Shown: positions 1 through 5,923 of the stretch, piece after piece
Layout: each line of letters begins with the position of its first letter
Numbering within the stretch: position 1 is the first letter of the stretch
NCBI GenBank assembly: GCA_021811745.1
Contig: JAJZNH010000786.1
Location: 1 to 7,093, forward strand
Source: Acidobacteriota bacterium
Lineage (GTDB): Bacteria > Acidobacteriota > Terriglobia > Terriglobales > Acidobacteriaceae
Reading direction: 5' to 3'
Length of the DNA: 7,093 bases
Made by a program: the position numbers and the translations under genes
The notes under the pieces: model-generated
Told to the model about the DNA's origin: nothing
What the model saw: the letters and a program-made list of their open reading frames with translations, nothing else
Databases searched by the model: none

Positions 1-891
1 GTAAACAACTCCATCAACTGCGAAGACTGTCATCAGCTCGAAAAATATGGAGTCGATCCAGGCGAGGCGGTGTCTGAAGGGCACAACAAAATGCCCGGAA
101 CCAGGAACTCGCCCACCGTCTACAACGCGGGGTTGCAGTTTGCTCAGTTCTGGGACGGCCGCTCTCCCACCCTGGCCGCGCAAGCCTCAGGCCCCATGAT
201 GAATCCGGTGGAGATGGGGATGCCGTCAGCGGCCGCTGTGCTGGCGTACATTCATTCGAATCCCGCCTATGTCCGGCAATTCCGGCAGGCGTATCCGGGC
301 GTCAAGGACCCCGTGGTCATGAACAACGTGACCGACGCAATCGCAACCTTCGAGGAAGGGCTCTTGACCCCCAGCCGATGGGACGAATACCTGGAAGGCG
401 ACACCAATGCGCTCTCTGACCATGAGAAAGAGGGGCTGCGCGTCTTCCTGCGCTCCGGCTGCGCGGGCTGCCATGCCGGCGCCGCGATGGGCGGAAACTC
501 CTATGCCCAGTTGGGCGCATACCGCGACTGGCCCGACCAGACGTCGGACCCCGGACGCTTCGACGTCACCCGCCTGCCGCGCGACCGGATGTACTTCAAG
601 GTTCCGATGCTGCGCAATGTGGCGGAAACCGGCCCCTATTTCCACAACGGCCAGGTGAAAACCCTCGATGAAGCCGTGCGGCTCATGGGGCAGTACCAGA
701 CCGGAGAAAAATTCAGCACAGACGAAGTCAACTCGATTGTGAGCTTCCTTCATGCGCTGACCGGAAATATCCCGCAGCAATATATTCAGCCTCCTTCCAG
801 CGAGCCGCCCGCAAAGGCTGCAATCACTCACCACAGACCGGTACGGCCGGTCGCTCACCGGATGCAATCCACTTTCAGGGAGGGAGAGTAG
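1..891 (+). CDS. Di-haem cytochrome c peroxidase (CcpA/MauG superfamily), 5' end missing
   Basis: The frame is open from the first base, so the gene starts upstream; 296 codons are visible and the stop is TAG at 889-891. The family reduces H2O2 to water in the periplasm with electrons from small cytochromes or azurin-like donors. Numbering from the first visible codon: the first haem site CEDCH is at 7-11, the second CAGCH at 154-158. Other family hallmarks are the QFWDGR stretch near 47-52, GPMMNPVEMG at 64-73 (E71 lies at the conserved active-site glutamate position), and RNVAETGPYFHNG at 205-217 followed by TLDEAV. M229 in the VRLMGQYQ segment is a plausible distal ligand of the electron-transferring haem, which favours a peroxidase over MauG, where Tyr replaces Met. 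The signal peptide and extreme N-terminus are outside the window. The last 35 or so residues are a Pro/Arg/His-rich tail beyond the conserved fold. It is followed after 2 nt by the haem-binding protein gene, so the two are probably co-transcribed. Family assignment is firm; the physiological donor is unknown. Confidence 0.93.
   Translation, partial: VNNSINCEDCHQLEKYGVDPGEAVSEGHNKMPGTRNSPTVYNAGLQFAQFWDGRSPTLAAQASGPMMNPVEMGMPSAAAVLAYIHSNPAYVRQFRQAYPGVKDPVVMNNVTDAIATFEEGLLTPSRWDEYLEGDTNALSDHEKEGLRVFLRSGCAGCHAGAAMGGNSYAQLGAYRDWPDQTSDPGRFDVTRLPRDRMYFKVPMLRNVAETGPYFHNGQVKTLDEAVRLMGQYQTGEKFSTDEVNSIVSFLHALTGNIPQQYIQPPSSEPPAKAAITHHRPVRPVAHRMQSTFREGE
877..888 (+). promoter_or_regulatory. Strong ribosome binding site for the haem-binding protein gene
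   Basis: An uninterrupted purine run with two overlapping GGAG/GGAGG cores lies inside the last codons of the peroxidase gene, 5 to 10 nt before the ATG at 894. It fixes the start of the downstream gene and suggests efficient re-initiation by ribosomes finishing the peroxidase. Confidence 0.7.
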
Positions 892-893
892 CC

Positions 894-1367
894 ATGCGCA
901 GGATCATTTGGATCATCGGAATTCTTGTTGTCGTGTTTCTGGTCGTCATGCAGTTCCGCCAGCCCGACTACAACCTGAGCGCGACAAGTCCCGACGCTAC
1001 CCTCGTCGCGCTTCACCATCCCGATGCGGAGATACAGAACACGTTGCAGCGCTCGTGTTACAACTGTCATTCGACTGAGGGCAAGATTCCCTGGTATGGG
1101 ATGGTCTGGCCAACCTCGCGGCTCCTGCAGAATGACGTTCGCAACGGGCGCGCGCAGCTCGACTTTTCCAATTGGAGCAATCTCAGTCCGGAGATGGCCC
1201 GCATACGGTTGCTGAGCGCCTGCCGCAGCATGCGCGAGGCGAAGATGCCGCTCTGGTACTATCGCCCGCTGCATCCAGGCACAGCGCCGACGCCGGGGGA
1301 AATCGATGCGTTCTGCGCCTGGGCGCAGGACTTCCCCGCCGGGCAGAATGCAGCGCAGTTACGGTGA
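894..1367 (+). CDS. Membrane-anchored mono-haem protein, Haem_bd-type domain
   Basis: This 157-residue protein has an N-terminal hydrophobic helix (about residues 4-20, IIWIIGILVVVFLVV) preceded by two arginines, so it is probably anchored in the inner membrane with its domain in the periplasm. It carries one covalent haem site, CYNCH at 55-59, followed by IPWYGMVWPTSRLL, then DVRNGRAQLDFSNW (81-94) and MPLWYYRPLHP (118-128). This series matches the small haem-binding domain family (Pfam Haem_bd) as I know it. M118 is a candidate second haem ligand, but this is inferred. Two further cysteines, C110 and C141, are not part of a haem motif. The gene follows the di-haem peroxidase by 2 nt and has a strong Shine-Dalgarno, so it may feed electrons to the peroxidase or act with it in peroxide defence. 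Exact function is not established for the family. The stop is TGA at 1365-1367. Confidence 0.87.
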   Translation: MRRIIWIIGILVVVFLVVMQFRQPDYNLSATSPDATLVALHHPDAEIQNTLQRSCYNCHSTEGKIPWYGMVWPTSRLLQNDVRNGRAQLDFSNWSNLSPEMARIRLLSACRSMREAKMPLWYYRPLHPGTAPTPGEIDAFCAWAQDFPAGQNAAQLR

Positions 1368-1412
1368 AAGCGGCTGCGAATCCGCGAGGGGCTGAGTTCC
1401 GGACCGGTCGGG

Positions 1413-1418
1413 TAAACT
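1413..1418 (+). promoter_or_regulatory. Possible -10 element just upstream of serS
   Basis: TAAACT ends 9 nt before the serS ATG at 1428. If it is a -10 box, transcription would start around 1424-1426 and the message would be nearly leaderless, which would fit the lack of a good Shine-Dalgarno (only GGTAGAG is present). No convincing -35 box is seen at 15-18 nt spacing, so this is tentative. Confidence 0.25.
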
Positions 1419-1427
1419 GGTAGAGAA

Positions 1428-2765
1428 ATGCTCGACATGGGATTTGTCCGGGGCAACCTGGAATTGGTAGAGGAAAAACTGCGCGCGCGCGGTGCCGATC
1501 CGGAGGCGCTGCTGGGCGATTTTCACGCTCTCGACAGAAGCCGGCGCGAGGCCATCACACAGTCCGAGCAACTGAAGGCTCGCCGCAACGAACTGAGCCA
1601 GCAGGTTGGGGCGCTGAAGAGGGCCGGGCAGGACGCCACGGCGCTGATGGAGGAGACGCGCGCCCTGAAGGACAAGCTCGACGAACTGGACAAGCGAGCC
1701 GTGACACTGGACGAGCAATTGCGGCAGGCGCTTGCCCGCGTTCCCAATCTGACTCGCGACGAAGTGCCCACGGGCGCATCGGAAGCCGATAACGTCACCG
1801 TGAAGACGTGGGGCAGGAAGCACAACTACGCCTTTGAACCTAAACCGCACTGGGAGCTAGGCGAAGCTCTGGGAATCCTGGACCTGGAGCGGGCAGCCAA
1901 GCTGAGCGGCGCGCGCTTCGCCGTTTACATGGGCGCGGGTGCACGGTTGGAGCGGGCGCTGATCAGCTTCATGCTCGACATGCACACGCGCAGGCACGGC
2001 TACACCGAGGTGCTGCCGCCCTTCATGGTAAACAGCAAAAGCCTCTTCGGCACCGGCCAGTTGCCCAAGTTTTCCGAGGATCTGTTCCGCTGCTCGGACA
2101 CCGACGCCGATGCCGCCACCCGCGGCGAGTACAAAGACAGCGACCACTGGCTGATTCCGACGGCCGAGGTTCCAGTCACTAATCTTTACCGCGACGAGAT
2201 TCTGGATGAAGCAAAGCTGCCGATCTCGTTCACGGCATACACTCCCTGTTTCCGCGCCGAGGCCGGCGCCGCCGGCAAGGATACGCGCGGCATCATTCGA
2301 CAGCATCAGTTTCAGAAGGTGGAGCTGGTAAAGTTCACGCGGCCTGAGGAGTCCGGCGCCGAACACGAGCGGCTGACGCGCGACGCCGAGGAGATTCTGG
2401 AGGCGCTGGGGCTGCCCTACCGCCGGGTTTTGCTGTGCACCGGCGACACTGGCTTTTCGTCGGCCAAGACCTACGATCTGGAGGTCTGGCTGCCGGGACA
2501 GGGACTTTACCGGGAGATCTCCTCCTGCTCGAACTTCGAGGCATTTCAGGCGCGGAGGGCGAACATCCGCTACCGGGCCACGTCCGGCCAGGCTGCCAAA
2601 GCCAAGCCGGAGTTTGTCCACACGCTCAACGGGAGCGGCCTGGCCGTGGGCCGCACGTGGGTGGCTATCCTGGAGAACTATCAGCAAGCCGACGGCTCCG
2701 TGCTGATTCCAGAGGCCCTTCAGCCCTATATGGGCGGACTGGACCGGATTGCGAGGGAAGCATGA
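1428..2765 (+). CDS. serS: Seryl-tRNA synthetase
   Basis: Cytoplasmic class II aminoacyl-tRNA synthetase that charges tRNA-Ser (and tRNA-Sec where present) with serine via seryl-adenylate. At 445 residues it is close to the usual bacterial length (about 420-435). Residues 1-110 form the N-terminal domain with the long antiparallel coiled-coil arm (about 30-100, rich in Glu, Arg, Leu and Lys) that grips the tRNA-Ser long variable arm. The catalytic domain shows TAEVP (245-249), motif 2 around [14 protein letters not shown] (275-288) and HQFQKVE (293-299), the serine pocket region [19 protein letters not shown] (338-356), [16 protein letters not shown] (362-377), and motif 3 [10 protein letters not shown] (401-410) followed by ILENYQ. 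About 15 extra residues at 222-238 (rich in Asp and Ala, before WLIPTAEVP) look like a lineage-specific loop. The start at 1428 gives the typical MLD..FVR..LELV beginning; M4 at 1437 is the only close alternative. The end overlaps the next gene by 4 nt (ATGA), so the two are translationally coupled. Confidence 0.98.
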   Translation: MLDMGFVRGNLELVEEKLRARGADPEALLGDFHALDRSRREAITQSEQLKARRNELSQQVGALKRAGQDATALMEETRALKDKLDELDKRAVTLDEQLRQALARVPNLTRDEVPTGASEADNVTVKTWGRKHNYAFEPKPHWELGEALGILDLERAAKLSGARFAVYMGAGARLERALISFMLDMHTRRHGYTEVLPPFMVNSKSLFGTGQLPKFSEDLFRCSDTDADAATRGEYKDSDHWLIPTAEVPVTNLYRDEILDEAKLPISFTAYTPCFRAEAGAAGKDTRGIIRQHQFQKVELVKFTRPEESGAEHERLTRDAEEILEALGLPYRRVLLCTGDTGFSSAKTYDLEVWLPGQGLYREISSCSNFEAFQARRANIRYRATSGQAAKAKPEFVHTLNGSGLAVGRTWVAILENYQQADGSVLIPEALQPYMGGLDRIAREA

Positions 2766-3199
2766 CAGAACCCCTGAACCCCGCTGCACACCGTGCTGTA
2801 CATGAAAGTGCGCAGCCAAAGCGCAGCTTCAAGCAGATTCTCAAGAGTTACTTCTACTGGACTTATCCCCGCGGATGTTTCCACTACGACGTGATGGTGA
2901 CGCTGATTCTCCTGTTCATCTTCGTTACGCCGCACCTGTGGAACTTCGGTGCCAAACCATCTCCGATTACCGCGCTCATGCACTCCATCCAAATCAGCGG
3001 CGACGGCAGCAATGGCTTGATCGTGACAGTGCGCGCCTCAGACGTAAAGGTACCCGCGGGCGCCTCCGACCGGGTGGTGAAAGATGTGCTGCGCGATGCC
3101 ATCGAACCGGTAACCGGCGATGCTGTCTTCGTCGAGCCATGGGAAACGGTCACCGACACCAGAGGACATCTTGTCTGGAAGGTGTGGGCGCACCGGTAA
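2762..3199 (+). CDS. Small single-span membrane protein of unknown function
   Basis: I do not recognise a named family. The 145-residue product begins with a hydrophilic segment of about 42 residues that is basic between 20 and 37, has one hydrophobic helix at about 43-60 ([18 protein letters not shown]), and ends with about 80 residues that the charge pattern places outside the inner membrane. The outer part has alternating beta-type stretches ([11 protein letters not shown] at 85-95, DAVFVEP at 120-126, HLVWKVWA at 136-143) around a helix ([16 protein letters not shown] at 101-116). The overall plan recalls ExbD/TolR-size proteins, but I do not see their conserved membrane aspartate, so that name is not given. 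GAGGGAAG at 2753-2760 is a good Shine-Dalgarno 1 nt before the ATG region, and the ATG overlaps the serS stop, which fixes this start over longer upstream in-frame choices inside serS. The LolA-like gene follows 56 nt later. An envelope role is inferred from topology and context only. Confidence 0.8.
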   Translation: MTEPLNPAAHRAVHESAQPKRSFKQILKSYFYWTYPRGCFHYDVMVTLILLFIFVTPHLWNFGAKPSPITALMHSIQISGDGSNGLIVTVRASDVKVPAGASDRVVKDVLRDAIEPVTGDAVFVEPWETVTDTRGHLVWKVWAHR

Positions 3200-3245
3200 T
3201 CCGGCCTGACTCGTCCGCGGGCTGCTCATACCCGTCCAACGGAAT

Positions 3246-3253
3246 AAGGGAGA
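3246..3253 (+). promoter_or_regulatory. Ribosome binding site for the LolA-like gene
   Basis: AAGGGAGA sits 2 nt before the ATG at 3256 (AGGG core 5 nt away). It supports this ATG, the one followed by a clean signal peptide, over any upstream start in the same open frame. Confidence 0.6.
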
Positions 3254-3255
3254 TT

Positions 3256-3951
3256 ATGCAACTGGGGAAAAAATTTGCCTTTGCCGTCTCGATGGCGCTC
3301 ATCCTGCTGCCGGGACGGGTAGCCTTTGCGGCGGACGATCTCCAAAGCGTGCTGCACAAACTCGACCTGGGGGCGGCGAGCTTTCGCACCGCCTCGGCAG
3401 ACTTTGAGTTTGACTCCGTGACAACCGAGCCCGTGACCGACAAAACCGTCCAGAAGGGCGCGATTTATTACCAGCGCAATGGCAAGTCCTTCAAGATGGG
3501 CATTCACATCCGCGAGGAAAACGGCAGGCCGGTGCCCAAGGTTGTCACTGTCTCCGGCGGCTCCGCCAAGCTCTACGAAAAGCTGATCGACCAGGTTACG
3601 ACCTTCAGCAAGGCCGGTAAATTCGAGAGCTACGGAATGCTTGGTTTTGGGACCAGCGGTAAGGAATTGACCGAGAAGTGGAATATTACATACCAGGGCA
3701 CTGAGATTCTTGGCGGAATCAAAACTGAGAAATTGGAATTGGTCGCCAAAGATCCCGATGTCCTGAAGTATTTCCCCAAAATCACCATCTGGATTGACGC
3801 CGAGCGCGACGTGACTCTCAAACAGCTCTTCGATGAAGGCCCGGGCCAGTACCGCGTCTGCACCTACTCCAATATCAAGCTCAATCAGAGACTGCCCGGC
3901 AACGCCTTCTCCTTTAAGACCGACAGGCACACCCGGTACGTCACCCAGTAG
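3256..3951 (+). CDS. LolA-like outer-membrane lipoprotein carrier / sorting protein
   Basis: The 231-residue precursor has a textbook Sec signal peptide: K5-K6, a hydrophobic core at 7-19, and an AFA cleavage motif with the cut after A25. No lipobox cysteine is present, so the mature protein should be soluble in the periplasm. The mature part begins with a helix (DDLQSVLHKLDLGAASF, 27-43) and continues as a series of beta strands, for example DFEFDSV, GAIYYQRNGKSFKMGI, KITIWIDAERDVTLKQ and YSNIKLNQ, ending in FSFKTD near the C-terminus. This is the order found in LolA and the related lipoprotein-sorting proteins, which shield lipid-modified proteins in a half-barrel while they cross the periplasm. 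Similarity to true LolA is structural in style rather than close, so a related envelope role such as lipid or glycolipid transfer is possible. It lies 56 nt after the small membrane protein and probably shares its transcript. Its last 67 bp, including the conserved C-terminal strand, are also the antisense of the end of the glycosyltransferase gene. Confidence 0.82.
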   Translation: MQLGKKFAFAVSMALILLPGRVAFAADDLQSVLHKLDLGAASFRTASADFEFDSVTTEPVTDKTVQKGAIYYQRNGKSFKMGIHIREENGRPVPKVVTVSGGSAKLYEKLIDQVTTFSKAGKFESYGMLGFGTSGKELTEKWNITYQGTEILGGIKTEKLELVAKDPDVLKYFPKITIWIDAERDVTLKQLFDEGPGQYRVCTYSNIKLNQRLPGNAFSFKTDRHTRYVTQ

Positions 3952-5348
3952 AGGGCTACGCCGCCCAAGACAAATAGCATAGGGAAGCACTCCACGGTGT
4001 ACCGGGTTTCGGGAGCTGTCACCGTCAGCAAAAGCGCGCTGCGCAGCAGCATATACGCCAGAAGAGTCTGCCAGAATCGGGGACGCAGCCAGAGGCCCGC
4101 CAGCCCCAACAGCAGATAAAGCGCATTCAGTCCGGCATAGGCCCAGCCCAAATAGGTCTCCGCGCGATGGCGCGCGTAGGCCCACCAGTCAAGATCGACG
4201 TTCATGATATCGACGCGCGGGCGCAGCCACATGTCGGCAAGACGGCCCAGGGGTAGCCACAGATAGTAACGCAGTGGCTGTGCGGCGATGCGCTGCCGCG
4301 CCAGCTTTACAAAGCCCGCATCAATCTGCGGCGTCAGATGGTTGCCATTGCTGTTGTAAGCGGCGATGAGAGCGGCGGTTTCAGCGTATTGTGCAGGTGA
4401 GTCGAAGGCCCGGCCGGGCAAGTCGGCCAAATTTACGGGGTGTTCCGGCACATTCCAATAGATGTTGTAAGTGGAAGCAAAGTCCAGAGACCAGGTACCC
4501 ACCCAGCGCTCCCAGCCCGGATAGACCGGTTCCCCGGGATCGGATGCGGAACGTGGCGCCAGCGGCTGGAAGACATGAAATACGCTCCAGTTCCTGGCGG
4601 TCCAAATTCCAAACGGCAGCAGTGCAAGAACCACGCAGATCGAGGCCATGCGAATCAGCCTGGGGCGCGGAATGGCCCGGCGGGGCAATCCGATGACCAT
4701 AGCCGGGGCCAGCGCCACGGCAACCAGCGCACCATCCGGCCGCAAGAGCGCGGTATAACTCACCGCAAACGTGAAGACGAGCGCATACTTCCAGCCGGGC
4801 CGCTGATGAAAACGGGCTAGCGACCACATGGCCAGCGCTGTCAGGAAGATCGTGAGCGCCTCAGTGAGCGGCTCAACTGCGTACGTAGCGGTAAAGGGGC
4901 ACAACGCGGCCAGCCAAAGCGTGCACTGCGCTGCGCCGGAACGGAATTCCGCGGGGGCGATGCAACGCGCGAAGTCTGCCAGCAGCAGGCAGGCCAACAA
5001 ATCTAGTACAATCTGTACATAGGCTACAGCAACATAATGATCGGCGCCAAAGATCCGGAAGCACAACATCAGGAACAGCGGATACCCCGGCAGCCGGATC
5101 AGCGTCGAATGCAATATGCCTTCTGTTCCCGTGAAAGCGTAGCGGCCGTGCCGAAGAAGGTTCGTGGCGATCTCTCCGTAGACTTCACTGTCTCCGTTAA
5201 CCTGGAAGAGATCCTTGAACATCCAAAGGCGCAAGATCAGGCCGGCAGTCAGCGCCAACACGGAAGCGAGCATAGCGCGCAGGGATATTTCCTGCCCGGC
5301 AATGTTCCGGGAAAAGGTGGCCGATTGACTCCTGGATGCTAGTTCCAT
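3885..5348 (-). CDS. GT39/ArnT-like polytopic membrane glycosyltransferase
   Basis: A 487-residue inner-membrane protein with about ten hydrophobic helices, for example 26-43, 87-100, 105-126, 141-156, 160-177, 188-201, 206-220, 232-250, 403-420, 427-443 and 455-473. After the first helix comes NGDSEVYGEIATNLL (51-65): D53 is at the position of the catalytic aspartate in the first external loop of GT-C fold enzymes of the PMT/ArnT type. Further family-like points are RLPGYP (85-90), EPLTEAL (159-165), LLRPDGA (201-207), an external loop of about 150 residues (250-400) and PETRY near the end (446-450). Such enzymes transfer a sugar from a polyprenyl-phosphate donor to protein or glycolipid on the periplasmic face; substrate cannot be read from sequence. 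The first ATG at 5348 has no clear Shine-Dalgarno. M26 (codon at 5271-5273), just before helix 1, is an alternative with AGGAA upstream at a long 14-nt spacing. The gene is divergent from the GH18-like gene and convergent with the LolA-like gene. Confidence 0.85.
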   Translation of the reverse strand: MELASRSQSATFSRNIAGQEISLRAMLASVLALTAGLILRLWMFKDLFQVNGDSEVYGEIATNLLRHGRYAFTGTEGILHSTLIRLPGYPLFLMLCFRIFGADHYVAVAYVQIVLDLLACLLLADFARCIAPAEFRSGAAQCTLWLAALCPFTATYAVEPLTEALTIFLTALAMWSLARFHQRPGWKYALVFTFAVSYTALLRPDGALVAVALAPAMVIGLPRRAIPRPRLIRMASICVVLALLPFGIWTARNWSVFHVFQPLAPRSASDPGEPVYPGWERWVGTWSLDFASTYNIYWNVPEHPVNLADLPGRAFDSPAQYAETAALIAAYNSNGNHLTPQIDAGFVKLARQRIAAQPLRYYLWLPLGRLADMWLRPRVDIMNVDLDWWAYARHRAETYLGWAYAGLNALYLLLGLAGLWLRPRFWQTLLAYMLLRSALLLTVTAPETRYTVECFPMLFVLGGVALYWVTYRVCLSVLKEKALPGSL

Positions 5349-5353
5349 ACGAT
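5325..5353 (+). promoter_or_regulatory. Candidate sigma70-type promoter for the GH18-like gene
   Basis: TTGACT (5325-5330, 5 of 6 to consensus) and TACGAT (5348-5353, 4 of 6) are separated by exactly 17 bp. It points rightwards, so transcription would begin near 5360 and leave a leader of about 190 nt before the ATG at 5552. The -35 box lies within the first codons of the divergent glycosyltransferase gene, so the two genes share control DNA. No comparable promoter was seen for the leftward gene. Confidence 0.4.
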
Positions 5354-5482
5354 TCGTACTGTAATAGCACTGGCCGTTGCGGCAGTTGGGCGCATATTAT
5401 GGCATTTCCACAACAAGCGCCGATAGAGACAGAGTTGCTGTACGCTTTTTCGAAGCCGCGTATTCCAGACGCAATAACGCAG

Positions 5483-5510
5483 ATGCTTGGGTGGAAGCAT
5501 ACACCTTTTT
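5483..5510 (+). other. Two overlapping small hairpins with a T-run in the leader
   Basis: ATGCTT (5483-5488) and AAGCAT (5495-5500) form a perfect 6-bp stem with a 6-nt loop. GGTG (5490-5493) and CACC (5502-5505) form a second short stem that runs directly into TTTTT (5506-5510). The two stems overlap and exclude each other, as in attenuators, but both are short and could be chance. Confidence 0.2.
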
Positions 5511-5551
5511 GCTATTCACTTGTGCCAATTAATTCGGAAAATGAAGCCTGA

Positions 5552-5917
5552 ATGAAACGCAAGACGCCAGATCGCCAGATTTTCTTTGACCCGGAGCGCA
5601 AGCGCTGGAGGCGGTTGCGCCGTATCCTGGACGTGGTTGCAGTAGCATCCACGCTGGTGCTGGCGGTCTTCATCTTCCACGTGTTCCACAACCAGCGTCT
5701 GCCTGAACTTCTGCTGCCTATACCTAAACATAATTACAAGGCGCTGCCGGATCAATCCGTTTACGCGCGCAACTTGAGATACATGCGGCCCGCGCGCCGG
5801 AAAACCAAGCGGAAACCTTCGGACATTCCCTTCAACACCGGCGAAGGCCTGCGCGCCGCGTATTACGCACCCGATGATGCCGCCAGCTTTTCCTCGTTCA
5901 AAGAGCACGTCCACTAG
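5552..5917 (+). CDS. N-terminal fragment of the GH18-like fusion: membrane anchor and first strand
   Basis: The piece upstream of the stop encodes 121 residues. Residues 1-25 are strongly basic (FFDPERKRWRRLRR), 27-44 form a membrane helix (DVVAVASTLVLAVFIFHV), and the positive-inside rule puts the remainder in the periplasm. Residues 98-121 (GEGLRAAYYAPDDAASFSSF then KEHVH) look like the first beta strand and first helix of the barrel, cut off in mid-helix. On its own this product would be an anchored stub with no active site. The start at 5552 has only a weak Shine-Dalgarno (GAAG at 5543-5546). The upstream bases TGA at 5549-5551 end a short frame that I regard as non-coding. Confidence 0.75.
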   Translation: MKRKTPDRQIFFDPERKRWRRLRRILDVVAVASTLVLAVFIFHVFHNQRLPELLLPIPKHNYKALPDQSVYARNLRYMRPARRKTKRKPSDIPFNTGEGLRAAYYAPDDAASFSSFKEHVH

Positions 5918-5923
5918 ATTGAC

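Noticed and set aside
226..867. 213-codon open frame on the - strand opposite the peroxidase
   Set aside because: It is antisense to clear haem motifs and has no coherent protein features.
1368..1427. Rho-independent terminator between the haem gene and serS
   Set aside because: Short palindromes such as GACCGGTC occur, but there is no long stem and no T-run.
2435..2761. Upstream extension of the small membrane protein into serS
   Set aside because: The extension would be a shifted reading of serS; the ATG at 2762 has a good Shine-Dalgarno and the usual ATGA coupling.
1857..2819. 320-codon open frame on the - strand opposite serS
   Set aside because: It lies fully antisense to a certain serS gene, has no recognisable domain or membrane pattern, and long antisense frames are common in GC-rich DNA.
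3226..4185. 319-codon open frame on the - strand across the LolA-like gene and the end of the transferase gene
   Set aside because: It is a shifted frame on the same strand as the well-supported transferase and antisense to the signal-peptide-bearing LolA-like gene; no domain is visible.
5336..5551. 71-codon + strand frame ending right before the ATG at 5552
   Set aside because: It overlaps the start of the divergent gene, has no ribosome binding site, and its composition does not resemble a protein domain. The region is better read as promoter and leader.
5915..5917. TAG as pyrrolysine recoding
   Set aside because: No pyl genes are visible, the host type is not known for pyrrolysine, and the protein family is not one that uses it; a simple Gln-to-stop change is enough.
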